Source of the DNA: Calliopum simillimum
Lineage: Eukaryota > Arthropoda > Insecta > Diptera > Lauxaniidae
NCBI GenBank assembly: GCA_951812925.1
Contig: OX638368.1
Location: 80,954,909 to 81,018,908 of the forward strand
Direction of reading: 5' to 3'
DNA: 64,000 bases
Part shown: positions 10,763 to 22,134 of the stretch, piece after piece
Numbering within the stretch: position 1 is the stretch's first letter
Layout of the letters: each line of letters starts with the position of its first letter
Made by a program: the position numbers and the translations under genes
The notes under the pieces: model-generated
Databases searched by the model: none
What the model saw: only the letters and a program-made list of their open reading frames with translations
What the model was told of the DNA's origin: nothing

Positions 10763-12949
10763 TTAGCTTATTGGTGTGTCAACAACACTTGAATTCGTAT
10801 GCCTTGGCTGATTAAAAAGTCACGTATATTTGTAGCGGTGAGAGCCAAAATCGGAAAAATAAACATCAATCCTAAAAATATTAGAATGATATCGTATAAA
10901 TACAGCAAAAGAAAATCAAAAATAAGCAAAAATTACCATGTTGCCAAAAAAATTTAAATTTGTAATCGAAGCAGTTGAATCTTGTGAAAAAAAACCCTGG
11001 TTCATAGTAGGAACAACACCTAGTAGGAATGAATGATTTACACACGGAAAAGTTCCGAAGATAGTTTCTTTTAAATTTTTCGAACGCAGAAACAGTATGA
11101 TAATTCATTTTGTGATAGTACTCAACTCAAAGATAGGAGATACGTATGACTATAATTGTAATTACAAAATAAAGTAGTTTGAAAATGTTTTGAACAGACA
11201 CATTTATGTGCTAGTAGTTGCGAGATTCATCTCAGTAGAATAGACTTATTATTTGTCAGTGTACATTACCTTAATTTACATGTGAATTAGATTCATTCTT
11301 GGCATAAACACTTGGAAATTAATATGTTAGTATTCTGTATAAAAATGAAAGAGTAATGCTATGTAATGCAATAAGCTTGTACCGCTATTGGTTATTTTTG
11401 AAAACACAATGCTGTAAAGATACATGAGTTTACGACATCAGGGTCCAATCTTTGATGTTCCCGTGCCTCGACACTCATGAGTATTCGAGTCAAAGGGCCG
11501 GCTTTGTGGCGGACAGGTACCGTTTGCACAATCATTGTTCTGCCTGAACGGGGACAGTCATAGTAAACGTTCTGAAAGTGCACTACATTGCAAAGCAAAA
11601 AGATTAAAGTCAACCAACTTCGTAGAACTGGTTGAAAAAAGATGGGAGGTTGAGTTTCCGACATAGTGGCCGGTCGATCTTTCTGTTTGGAGAAGTCAAC
11701 GTGCAACTTCAGTATCATTAGAAAAGTTTGTTAAACTAAAATTAATGCAACTGTTTGCCTTACAAATATAAATTTTCTGGAGTGTGGAGTTACATGCAAC
11801 TTGCATCCAAAAGATAAAAGAAGAATACTGCAGCAAAAATTCCATTAATTTTGAGACAAGAAGTAAAGGGTTCTCTTACTAATAGTCAAATTACGAAAGG
11901 CGGTAGTCAGAAGAAAATCCTATCAAATTTATTTCCGCCGCACTGCCAAACTCATTGGACAATTATAAATCGTCGAAAGTAACAGCACGCTAGATTTCAT
12001 CACGATAAGTGGTCGGAAAATTCCCGCTTCTACACAACAATTTGTTCCTGCTATATGAGGCTTAGTTTTTGGTAACGCCATCAAGAAAATACTATCAAAG
12101 CTAAAATAGTGTTGTAGGCCCGGATACGAAAGCACAATACGTGAACAATAAAAAAACATCCGAAGACAATAGAACTAGCGACTACCAATTCTCATCATTG
12201 CCTACTAATATTCACCACGTTAATGCCATCAAGACAACTAAGCACATTCTGCAATACTTCATCATAATCCTTAGCATAATTCAGAAAGAAAGCCACGTCG
12301 ATCGGGGCCCACCACATCTGAAAATCCAACAAGCTACAACATTCAACCAAAAACAACACCAACAGTCGACAGCAAAATTGTCCGACTTGTGAAGGATTCA
12401 ATAAAATAAGCAATCATGGTGACAAAAAAATAAGTAAAAGAAATCACAAATTTTAAGTTGTTTGAAAAATATTGAAGGTTTGCAGAAAGTGAATAGGTTA
12501 GGGAGATCCAAAAAAAAAAAGGAAAAATGTAAATTGCCTAAAAAAAGAAAAACTATCATCACAAAAAGATATTTTTTATTGGTTTCTATAATTTTGTTTT
12601 ATTATTTAAATAATAAAAAGAATTCAAGAATAATTAACTAAAAATAAAAAAATTGGTAGAAACTAAAAAGAAAAAAATATAAATTAAGAAAATGTATGTG
12701 TCAAATTAGAGTAAGAATTAAGTGAAGAAATCAGCTACAGATATTGTATCAAGGTTTATTTATACGACGTAATTTTGTTTTTCTTTTCAAAATTTTTTTT
12801 GTGAGAAAATGTATATTTCACTATAAATTCAAAGTCTCTGTAGGAATTGGCCAAACCCTATAGAGTATATAAAGACTGCAGGATTTCTATAAAAGCGGAA
12901 ACGATTAACCGATAACTTTATCTTGCTATAAATAAACCTTATAGAGGAA
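10763..12949. other. unresolved 2.2-kb stretch with scattered frames
   Basis: I see no family motif on either strand. The longest frame is 108 codons on the minus strand (11392-11718), with a Cys/Arg-Pro-rich middle and no homology I can name. Frames of 72-83 codons overlap on opposite strands at 12141-12413. Composition is less AT-rich from 11390 to 12400 than in the flanks, which could mean decayed coding DNA, perhaps of a retroelement. From 12420 to 12949 the sequence is A-rich and empty. Confidence 0.35.
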
Positions 12950-13373
12950 GTTGATTTTATTTTAATTGAACTTTTAGTCATATATTTGCAAAGATCGATT
13001 TACATATAAATCTATCAAACATATGTCACTATAGCCGTGTTTTTAATCCGTTCCTTGATTTGTCATAATTATGTGTTAGAAAAACGCATTGATAGATTTA
13101 TATGTAAATCGATCTTTGCAAATATATGACTAAAAGTTCAATTAAAATAAAATCAATTTTCAATATAAAATGTCATTAAGTAACACACTTAAAAATTCTT
13201 AAAAGTTATTTGGGAGAACACGCCCTGATAAGGTGGAAACACCTGCAATCGGTATTGAATTTCTTCCAAAGGAACAACTATACCAAATATCAATAAATAA
13301 CACAAAACAACAATTATGATATATCAATACGTATTAACACACAAATAAAACTGGCAAAAAGTCGGCTTCGCAG

Positions 13374-13445
13374 CCGGGCAAGGCTGGTGCAGTGGTAACG
13401 ACTTCTGCTACCAACCTGGAGATCCTTGGTTCGTCTCCCGCCCAG
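13374..13445 (+). ncRNA. tRNA-like Pol III head, monomer 1
   Basis: TGGTGCAGTGG (13385-13395) fits the A box and GGTTCGTCTCC (13428-13438) the B box, 43 bp apart as in tRNA genes. The acceptor stem does not pair well, so this is a tRNA-derived promoter as in SINEs rather than a functional tRNA. Confidence 0.7.
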
Positions 13446-13531
13446 ACCAAAAACACAAAAAGTTTTCAAACTTGCAATTTTTCAATTATAATTAATTTAG
13501 TAAAATAAATATAATTATAATTACAACAAAA

Positions 13532-13578
13532 ATAGTCTGATGAGTCTTTGTGGCGAAAGACGAAACATATGTCACTAT
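13532..13578 (+). ncRNA. hammerhead ribozyme, type I, copy 1
   Basis: The invariant core is complete: CTGATGA (13537-13543) and GAAA (13562-13565). Stem II is GTCTTT/AAAGAC (6 bp, loop 13550-13555). Stem I is ATAGT (13532-13536) with ACTAT (13574-13578), 5 bp. Stem III is the self-complementary CATATG, followed by the cleavage triplet GTC with the scissile bond after 13573. Such a short palindromic stem III is known from animal hammerheads, which cleave best as dimers of tandem copies; here copies are in tandem. Self-cleavage is inferred from structure. Confidence 0.85.
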
Positions 13579-13836
13579 AGCCGTGTTTTTAATCCGTTCC
13601 TTGATTTGTCATAATTATGTGTTAGAAAAATGCATTGATAGATTTATATGTATATTATATTCTTAAAGTTATTTGGGAGAACACGCCCTGATAAGGTGGA
13701 AACACCTGCAATCGGTATTGAATTTGTTCCAAAGGAACAACTATACCAAATATCAATAAATAACACAAAACAACAATTATGATATATCAATACGTATTAA
13801 CACACAAATAAAACTGGCAAAAAGTCGGCTTCGCAG

Positions 13837-13908
13837 CCGGGCAAGGCTGGTGCAGTGGTAACGACTTCTGCTACCAACCTGGAGATCCTTGGTTCGTCTC
13901 CCGCCGAG
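13837..13908 (+). ncRNA. tRNA-like Pol III head, monomer 2
   Basis: The A box is at 13848-13858 and the B box at 13891-13901, identical to monomer 1 in both boxes. Confidence 0.7.
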
Positions 13909-13994
13909 ACCAAAAACACAAAAAGTTTTCAAACTTGCAATTTTTCAATTATAATTAATTTAGTAAAATAAATATAATTATAATTACAACAAAA

Positions 13995-14041
13995 ATAGTC
14001 TGATGAGTCTTTGTGGCGAAAGACGAAACATATGTCACTAT
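13995..14041 (+). ncRNA. hammerhead ribozyme, copy 2
   Basis: It is identical in core and stems to copy 1: CTGATGA at 14000-14006, cleavage predicted after 14036, and the stem I partner ACTAT at 14037-14041. Confidence 0.85.
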
Positions 14042-14160
14042 AGCCGTGTTTTTAATCCGTTCCTTGATTTGTCATAATTATGTGTTAGAAAAATGCATTG
14101 ATAGATTTATATGTAAATCGATCTTTGCAAATATATGACTAAAAGTTCAATTAAATAAAA

Positions 14161-14526
14161 TCCATTTTTAATAAAAAGCAAATTAAGGCTAAAATCAAAA
14201 ATGTGTTCGTCTCAATTGTTTTAAAAAAAAATTTAAATAATGAAATATATAAAAATATATTTGAAAAAAGTAAACATTGTGTCGTGATTTGGTAAACGCC
14301 AAAAAAGTGTCGTTGAATTGATTGATGACTCATCCAGGTAAAAGGTAAGAACGTGGTTCTGTGATTATCAAGATTTTCTGATTTAAGGCTGGTTAACCAG
14401 GCAAGTGAAAATAGGATATTAGACTTAGCAAAAAACTTTTTTTTTATCATCAACAAAATCAAAAAATTGCATTTATTTTAAATTAATATTATTAAAAACA
14501 AAAATTTTTATCTCTCAAGTATTTTA
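14161..14526. other. flank between array and P-like element (left arm)
   Basis: There is no gene. A CTGGTTAACCAGGCAAGTGA block at about 14390-14408 is one end of the TIR element that encloses the array in the right arm (47154-49353). Its partner is missing on the left because the inverted duplication breaks off inside the array. Confidence 0.6.
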
Positions 14527-14964
14527 AGCTATAACATGGTTCAGTAACAATGGTTATGGCAAGCTGTCAAAATAAAAAAATGGAACCCTGCATCTTGCCT
14601 TGCTATCTGTCAAAAGACTAGAATCAAAACAAAGAAAGAAGTCATTTGGGATTGCTGATTTGCAAGTGGTTGCGGTAGGACGTGTTTTTCTGTGATTTGT
14701 GATTTGATAAATTCAACTTGTGTAAATTAAGTATTCGCCATTTTGAGCTGCGAGGTTGGAAAATTTTGTAAGTTTTTTCAAAAACTTTTTTTATGATTTT
14801 TCAGCACCGTGCATTTGTTTTGCATTAACGTTTAAACTTTTTGTAGTGTTATTTTACATATTTATTTTTTCATTTATAGTGGTTAAATTTCTTTTTTATC
14901 TTTTTTGTCTTACCGCTCATTTTTTGTTTTTGCATCGCGTTTTTTGCGCTAAAAGTAGCACAAA

Positions 14965-15261
14965 ATGGTGTGGCCTGCGGACTACATCATACGTGAGGCA
15001 GACATTGATGGAAAAAATGAGGTTAGGGCTCCCCGGCCTCGTTGTTATTTGGACATTGATTATCCCAGATCTTTGGAAATAATTGTTCAATCTAAGGATA
15101 ATTCTTCCTTAAATGTAATGGGTATTAGTAAACATATTTATGCTAAATATAAAAATTTGGACATTTACTTCTTAACAAAGAAGAAGTTGAAGGTTGTCAC
15201 CCAGGTTTTTGATGTGGCCAACAAGATTGCCTCCGATGTTTTTTTACTTGAAAACTATAAT
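14965..15261 (+). pseudogene. LINE ORF1 (gag-like), N-terminal part, left copy
   Basis: About 99 codons from an ATG run until the hairpin MITE at 15264. The frame reads on into the MITE but this is not native. In LINEs of this class ORF1 is an RNA-binding protein that packages the element RNA. The second half resumes after the palindrome at about 16790. The right copy (46607-46311) is nearly identical. Confidence 0.7.
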
Positions 15262-15263
15262 AT

Positions 15264-15454
15264 CCCAGTGTGCCAGACGGTTCAAATCTCCGCTTTTTTA
15301 TCCGTTACGAATCCGTTACTGATCCGTTGGCGGGAGAGATTCCCAAAAAAAAAGTGAATCGTTTTTTTTTTTTTGGAATTTCTCCCGCAAACGGATCAGT
15401 AACGGATCCGTAACGGGTAAAAAAGCGAAGATATGAATCGTCTGGCACACTGGG
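15264..15454. mobile_element. hairpin MITE, copy 1
   Basis: This is an almost perfect palindrome starting CCCAGTGTGCCAGACGGTTC and ending with its complement, with GATCCGTTAC words and an A/T-rich centre. Flanks read AT on both sides. Copies occur at 23827, 46130, 51561 and (half) 62452. It interrupts LINE ORF1. Confidence 0.8.
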
Positions 15455-15455
15455 A

Positions 15456-16808
15456 TAGCCCAGGAAAATAAGACATTTCCTGCGAAAAAATTCCCAGTGG
15501 AAATTTTTCACCGGAATAGTCTTTATTTATGCATGATACATAAACTGTGAAAAGTCCATTGCAAAGTCGTGTGCGCATAAAAAGTTATTAAGGCTCAAAG
15601 GTCGCTAAAATCAGTTTTTTGCAAATATCTCGCTAATTCTAACTTTTACAGAAAAATGTTGGTCTTCAATTTTGTAGCATAGGAAATTTCCTACAAAAGT
15701 ACGTTAAAAGTATTTGCGTACGACTTCTAGTTTAGGATATCACCCAATTTAAAAAGTTGTTAACAGTTATGATATGAAATACTACCTATGAGTTCATATT
15801 AAAATATCTTACTTTTTAAATTGCAATAACTCTTCAATGAGAAGTTGTATTTACAAACAAAATTAAAATGCCGTTTGAAAGATAATTTAATTTTCTATAT
15901 ACCGTATACATTTTTTTTTTCGAACGGCTCATGACCTTAAAAATATTCTTGAATAACCGTTAAGGCTTCGAAATTACTGGTTTTTTAAGGATATCTGCGA
16001 ATTGGTAAGTACTACGATAAAAAGTAATGGGACCAAATTTGTAGAAAATTACAAGATCTACAAAAAATAAGCGATACTTGTACACATAGAAGTAACCGTT
16101 TAGAAGATATTCCAAAAAAACCCTTAAAATGCCAAAAAACCGGTTTCTATTGAATATCTTCTATACGGTTACTTCTATGTGTACACATATCGCTTATTTT
16201 TTGTAGATCTTGTAATTCTCTACAAATTTGGTCCCCTTACTTTTTATCGTAGTACTTACCAATTCGCAGATATCCTTAAAAAACCAGTAATTTCGAAGCC
16301 TTAACGGTTATTCAAGAATATTTTTAAGGTCATGAGCCGTTCGAAAAAAAAAATTTATACGGTATATAGAAAATAAAATTATCTTTCAAACGGCATTTTG
16401 TTTGTACAACTTCTCATTGAAGAGTTATTGCAATTTAAAAAGTAAGATATTTTAATATGAACTCATAAGTAGTATTTCATATCATAACTGTTAACAACTT
16501 TTTAAATTGGGTGATCTCCTAAACTAGAAGTCGTACGCAAATACTTTTAACGTACTTTTGTAGGAAATTTCCTGTGCTACAAAATTGGAGACCAACATTT
16601 TTCTGTAAAAGTTAGAATTAGCGAGATATTTGCAAAAAACTGATTTTAGCGACCTTTGAGCCTTAATAACTTTTTATGCGCACACGACTTTGCAATGGAC
16701 TTTTCACAGTTTGTGTATCATGCATAAATAAAGACAATTCCGGTGAAAAATTTCCACTGGGAATTTTTTCGCACAGAAGCTCTTTTTTCGTCTTATATTC
16801 CTGGGCTA
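15456..16808. repeat. 1.35-kb near-perfect palindrome inside LINE ORF1
   Basis: The arms of about 660 bp mirror each other around 16132. The outermost part, TAGCCCAGGAA, pairs with TTCCTGGGCTA on the right, and the right part also encodes LINE residues (the frame continues there). No target duplication was found. Short frames beginning at a GTGAAAAATTTCC stretch on both arms are not genes. Confidence 0.75.
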
Positions 16809-17462
16809 AATACACACATTCCTTCAGAATTATGTGAGGTGAAAGGGGTGGTTCTGATCCCTATTTCATACTCTGAAAAAGAGATTTTTGTTAATGGTTT
16901 TGGAAAGAACATGATGCAGTATGGGACTTTGTCTAAATACTGTAAACTAACGGAAGTGAAGCGTTTAAATAGGAAGGATGCTGCTAATCCGAGTGTTCGA
17001 ATCGATTCTGACTTGGTTCTGATTTGCTTTTCGGGGAGAATTTTACCGTCTCATGTGCATCTTGATGGGGTAAATTTTCCTGTTAATCCGTATCGGGAGA
17101 ACGTCATGCAGTGTAGGAAATGTTGGAGATTCAACCATTCGGAACGTGCGTGTAGTCGTGCAAACAAGTTGTGCTGTAATTGTGGTTTGCATCACGCGGA
17201 ATCTGTGTTTTGTAACACTTTTAAATGTGTTAATTGTGGCGGTGCCCATAAGGCATCAGATCAATCTTGCTCTATTTTTAAAAAAATTTTTAATATCAAG
17301 TCTGATAAGGCTAATAAAAGTAAGCCAACAGTTATTTCATTTGCTTCTTCATCTTATGCCAAACCTAATGAAGTTGAGTTTATTAATAATTTACCAAAAA
17401 GTAACCCTTTCAAATTTGATGTTGTGGACTTTCCCACAATTTCTTCAAGATTGAATCAATAA
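16790..17462 (+). pseudogene. LINE ORF1, zinc-knuckle half, left copy
   Basis: Three cysteine motifs are present (a C-x2-C-x4-H-x4-C knuckle starting CRKCWRF, then CCNCGLHH and CVNCGGAH), the usual nucleic-acid-binding end of LINE gag-like proteins. A deletion of about 220 bp relative to the right copy removes the C-terminus and brings a TAA at once. Confidence 0.75.
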
Positions 17463-17539
17463 TGTGTCTTCTTAGTGAGAGTGGTGCTCCTGAGGAGAGA
17501 GTTCGTAGAGACAGACTAAAGCCAGTTTTTAAATCTATT

Positions 17540-18400
17540 CTTGAAAACATTGAAACTGTTGATGAAGATTGTTCAGTTTAACTGCACAAGTATTCGTAAT
17601 AAAAACAACAAATTGAGCAGTGTTTCTTTGAAAATAAGATATCTTTGGGCTGTCTCTCGGAAACTTTTTTGTTGCCGTCTGACGATTTTGTAATTAAGAA
17701 TTTTAATATCATTAGGGCAGATCGCCCCTTTTCTGCTAATCGTGGTGGTGGGGTGGCGATTGTTTATGACAAGTTTTTAAAGGTTAAAAACCTTAATATA
17801 ACTTCGCCAATTGATTCAATTGAAGTCTGTGGATGTGAAGTTTTTACGGATAAGGGTGTCCTTACTGTACTTTCTTTTTATCTACCGCCAAATTGTAATC
17901 TCTCGGTCTCTAATTTGGATAGAATTTTGTCTGGTATAACATTTTCATCAATTATAATTTGTGGAGATTTCAACGCTCATAATATTTGTTGGGGTAGTCG
18001 TGTAACTGACTCTAGAGGTAGAAAGGTTTTGGATTTCATTGAGAGTCATGATTTCATGTTGCTGAACAATGGAGATCCGACCCATTTTGGTCATTCAATT
18101 TCTAGTATAGACTTGACATTTTGTTCAGGCAATATTGGATTATATTCTCTGTGGAGCGCCACGAAAGAAACGCTTGGCAGTTCGCATTGCATTATTAAAA
18201 TTGATTTTAACTTTTCTCCTCTTTTCAAAAGTTTTACAAAATTTATAGTTCCGAAGTCTATCGACAAAAGCTTTCTAAATAAAAAACTTTGCGAGGTTTT
18301 TATGTCTCCTAAGTTTGATTGTCCTTCATCGGATAGTAAGCTCGATATGTTTGCGCAAGTTTTTTTGATGCTTTTAAAATTAAAGCAAAAAATAAAATGA
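17540..18400 (+). pseudogene. LINE ORF2 endonuclease domain, left copy
   Basis: This is an APE-type endonuclease: GDFNAHN-WGS, SSIDLTF and LGSSH motifs lie in the expected order (about 17960-18190). It nicks target DNA to prime reverse transcription. A 10-bp insertion near 17565 and a frameshift near 17640 break the start of ORF2. Confidence 0.75.
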
Positions 18401-19802
18401 AAGCCCCGAACCCATGGTGGAATGCGGAGTGTAATAGAATTAGTGCTGTCCTTAGATCAGTAGTGAGAAAGTTTAAATTTTGTCTTTCAAGAAGTAATTT
18501 TGAGGAGTTGAAGAAAACAAAAAAGGATTATAGATATATTTTGAGAATAGAAAAAAGGAATGGATGGAGAAAATTTGTGAAAGCATTAACAGCAATATGA
18601 CTGTTGCTGAGCTATGGAGAACTGTTAAGTGTTTTAAGGGAAATTTTTCAAATAGTATTGCGAGTCTGGGAGAGTGTTTGTCTGAGTTTTGTGATGCTCT
18701 GGCTGGTCCTATGGGTCCTTTTTGCTTCGTATCACCTGGCATTGGTCATAATGATCATTTTTTGTTGCATCCAATTGCCTTTTCGGAGTAGGATAAAGCA
18801 ATTAGTGTATCCAAGAACTCTGCGCCTGGAATTGATGGGTTGCGAAATCAACATTTAAAATCATTTAATTCTGGTCACAGGTTTAAGTTGCTCGAGATGT
18901 TCAATGAGATTCTTACTAGTGGATTTATTCCTTATTGTTGGTTTCAGTACAAAATAATGCCCCTCAAAAAAAAAAAAAACTGCTCATCTACACTTGCCTC
19001 GTCTTATCGTTCTATCGCGTTGGGTTCGACCTTGCGGAAAATTTTTGAGCGTATTTTATGTGCCCGTTTGGAATGGTTTCTTGAGTCACAGTCTAAAATA
19101 AGTAACAGTCAGTCAGGTTTTAGGAAATGGAAGCCCACTGCCGATAATGTCATTACATTATGGTCTGCTGTGTAATTAACATTTCTTAAAAAAGAGAACA
19201 TGGTAGCTGTCTTTCTTGATATCAAGGGAGCATTTGATAATGTGAATATAAAACTCCTGTGGGCTAGATTAAAACTATTAGGTGTTCCTAACAAGTTTTG
19301 CGATTTCATTTATTGTCTCTTTCAATTTAAAGATTTATACATTCAAAATGATGACGGGTATGTAATCAGGCACTCCTTTACGGGCGTGCCCCAAGGCTGT
19401 GTTCTTAGCCCTATATGCTTTAATTTGTATATAGATGAAGTTTTTGGTGACATCATAGATGACGTGCACGTTTTGGGATATGCTGATGACATCGTAATTT
19501 TTTGTTCTCATTCTGATGTGTCTCTAGCAAGGGCCAAGGTTCAAACTGCTCTTTCTGCCATTGTGGGTCGCCTTTCAGAATTACAGTTGGAGTTGCCTAT
19601 TTCGAAACCTAAGGCAATGATTTTTACTAAAAGGACTAAAAATTTGCATAACACTTTGCCCCTGCATATTGGCTCAAATGACATAGCATTTGTTGACACC
19701 TTCAACTTTCTTGGGTTCACTTTTCATAAGCATCTGTTGTTAAGGCATCATGTTGATCGGCTAGTGAAGATGTATCTTGGGGCTCCGATCCTCATTGCAT
19801 GA
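18397..19802 (+). pseudogene. LINE ORF2 reverse transcriptase, left copy
   Basis: The linker (NPWWNAEC) leads into the RT. Motifs seen: APGIDGLRNQ, a SYRSIAL-type block, FLDIKGAFDNV, GVPQGCVLSP and the active site GYADD (about 19480). In-frame stops at about 18791 and 19173 and a poly-A slip near 18970 kill it. Confidence 0.8.
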
Positions 19803-21151
19803 TTCGTCTGTACATTGGATTGATAAGACCTAAGTTGGAATATATGGCTCCTCTGCTGTTGGATTGTTCTAAAAAGGATTTTCTGAAATTGCAACGTATT
19901 CAGTGGAAAGCATTGCGTATTTCACTTGGTGCTATGATTTCCACGCACACTCTTGATTTAGAACAAATAGCTAATGTTATGCCACTTCCGGAGCGTTTAG
20001 CATTTTTAACAGAGGGCGTCATAAACAAAATATGTTCAATTGATAGTCATCCTGCTAGGTCTTTTATATTTCAAATTCTTGAATTTTCAAATGTACCTTC
20101 TTTTTTTAAAAAATTTTCAGAGAAAATGCAAAAGGTGGAATTTATTCCTCACAATGCTCGCCCTTTTTTTACAGTTCCTTTTGAGGCTTTGTTGTTTAAA
20201 CCTGTGGTGAATTTTCTCCCGGTTTCTAAGGCAACGGCGTCAATAGATGAAGTCAAAGAAAAAATCAACAGATTTATTGCTCGAAAAAAAAAATTTAGAA
20301 AAGTCTTTACAGATGGTTCAAAAAGTTCTGATTCGGTTGGTAGTGGAATTTGGATGCCTGATATAGACATCGAGGCATATTTTTCCTCAAACCCAATTGC
20401 ATCTATTTATTCAGCTGAAGCGTTAGCAATTTTTGATGCTATTAAACTGGTTTCGGTACAAGATACGCGTAAATTTCTTATTATCTCAGACAGTAAATCT
20501 GCATTAATGGCTATATCTGGGTATTGTAGAAATGAAACTCATCCATATATTTTTCAGATCAAATCCCTTTTGTTGGAGCTTAGGAATAAGGGTGTGCAGA
20601 TTCATTTTCTTTGGATTCCTAGTCATATGGGAATTGAAGTATATGATTATGTGGACCAGGTTGCGTCGGGTCATTTGTTCACTCGGAGTGTTGAACGTCT
20701 TCCTGTTAACTTCACTGATGTTAGACCTGTTGATAAGCAGGTAGAATTCAACAAATGGCAATCTCGTTGGAATGATTCGGAATTTGGGCGGCATTTATTT
20801 CAAATAGCCTCTCTTGTTAACAAATCTGCTTGGTTTAGTAGTATAAATTTGCCTCGGAAATTTGTCACAATGATAAACAGGCTTAAGTTTAACCACTCTA
20901 GGTGTAAAAGTCATCTTTATAAAATCAATATAATAAAGTCTGAAGTTTGTACTTGTGGCGCAGTTCAAACTTCTGAACATCTTTTGTTTCATTGCCCTAA
21001 TTTGGACAATGCCCATAGAACACAACTTTTTAGCACAATGCACGGTGCTGAAATAACGTCTCGCAGCTTAACGGATCTGCTGAAATTAGGTAATATTGAC
21101 ATTTTTAGGTCAATTTTTCAGTTTTTTACGAAATGTGAAATTGATATCTGA
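19799..21151 (+). pseudogene. LINE ORF2 RNase H and C-terminus, left copy
   Basis: The frame is open for 450 codons. RNase H motifs TDGSK, SAEALAI, SDSKSALMAI and WIPSHMGI are present. A terminal C-x-C-x8-H-x4-C finger (CTCG to HCP) follows, as in I-type LINEs. It is out of frame with the RT upstream. Confidence 0.8.
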
Positions 21152-21954
21152 AAGATATCGCAAATTTGCAAATCAGCAATCTTTATGTTAAGTCCTTGTT
21201 ATTTTTTGTTGGTATATATTGTATGGTATATATGTTGTATTCTATGTATATCATAGTTCTTATATAAGTTCTCATGTTAATTCTTAAATAAGTTTTTTGT
21301 TACTTTTGTTACCTTTATAACGTTTTTGAAAAAAAAGAAACAAAAAAGTCGATAAAAAATTAAAATATCGAAAAAAAGAAAAAAATCGTAAAAAGAAAGC
21401 TATGACAAAGAAAAAAACAAAAAAAAAAAAACAAAAATTTTAATTAAGATTTAAAAGGTTAGAAATCTTAACATCGCTTCAAAATTAGGATTTCAAACAC
21501 AGATACAGTTTAATTGTATCGTATCATACATTACGCTAAAGGCTACGCTAAAAACTTCGAGTTTGAATTAGCCTTTTCTCGCCAGTCAACTGTGCTGTCA
21601 GATTGACAGCATAACTTAAGAAGAAAGAAGTCATTTAAAAATTTTTAATTCAATTGGTTTCTAAATTTTTAGAATTTTAATATTCAGGAAAGCAGAAAAG
21701 CACGTAAGGTTTTTGTTTATCATCGTAAATAACTCCTAAATTATTGTTTTCTATTTAGTTGCGCAAATGGAAATGGTTAGAAAACACCAGCGAAATATGC
21801 CGCCAAGCATTATTATTGCCATCTTCAGCGTCATCACTTTCAGCATCTTGATATTCCAAGTGCACCAATAGCTGTACCACTAGCTCCTGCAGCGACTACA
21901 CCCACACCAGCACCAGACAACGTACATCAAGACTCAATTTTGCTTCACCAACAA

Positions 21955-22134
21955 CGATATATGTCATTTACAAATTTATTGAATTAATACTTACCTGTGA
22001 ATATTTTTACGTTTGAATAATATTCACTTACCGCGTGTAGTGTAGTGACCATTTATTTGAAACTGAAATACAGAACACAAAAAAGAAAAAAAGGAATAAT
22101 ATTTGTATTTATTTTTAATCGTAATTCAATGTCC
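21955..22134. other. short AT-rich spacer at the inner duplication breakpoint
   Basis: The left arm of the inverted duplication ends at about 21954. The following bases match neither the P-like element nor the right arm. Nothing coding is seen. Confidence 0.4.

Larger units (their letters stand above)
12950..14160 (+). repeat. tandem array of hammerhead/tRNA-like monomers (left)
   Basis: About 2.3 copies of one monomer are seen. Matching points (ribozyme cleavage sites at 13573/13574 and 14036/14037) are 463 bp apart; in the right-hand array the spacing is 547 bp, so about 84 bp is missing here. Each monomer holds, in order, a conserved AACACGCCCTGATAAGG region, a tRNA-like head with A and B boxes, an AT-rich linker and a hammerhead ribozyme. 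The array starts with a truncated copy (from 13017, inside the ribozyme). At 12955-13016 and 14090-14155 about 65 bp of the monomer lie in opposite orientations. Confidence 0.85.
14648..21621 (+). mobile_element. I-type LINE retrotransposon, left copy
   Basis: A 15-bp direct repeat AGAAAGAAGTCATTT (14633-14647 and 21622-21636) flanks the insertion, as expected for target-primed insertion of a LINE. It encodes a gag-like ORF1 with zinc knuckles and an ORF2 with endonuclease, reverse transcriptase and RNase H. The RNase H domain places it with the I/LOA/R1-related clades. It carries a hairpin MITE and a 1.35-kb palindrome within ORF1 and several frameshifts, so it is dead. The 3' end is AT-rich with A runs at about 21420-21440. 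Confidence 0.85.
14535..21954 (-). mobile_element. P-like element, partial copy 2L, split by the LINE
   Basis: CATGG at 14535, preceded by AGCTATAA, is the right end of the P-like family in reverse orientation. 14535-14647 and 21637-21954 match copy 1 (about 6115-5670) once the LINE is removed. It stops at 21954, where the inverted duplication ends, so no second TSD exists. The full version is at 37571-47037. Confidence 0.8.

Noticed and set aside
13374..13445. Functional tRNA gene
   Set aside because: The A and B boxes fit, but the acceptor and T stems do not pair, and the copies lie within a repeat.
14756..15082. Phe-rich 108-codon frame overlapping LINE ORF1
   Set aside because: Low-complexity T-rich leader read in another frame; the ORF1 frame from 14965 is the real one.
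15305..15578. Minus-strand frames across the hairpin MITE and palindrome
   Set aside because: They recur at every copy of these repeats and are by-products of palindromic DNA.
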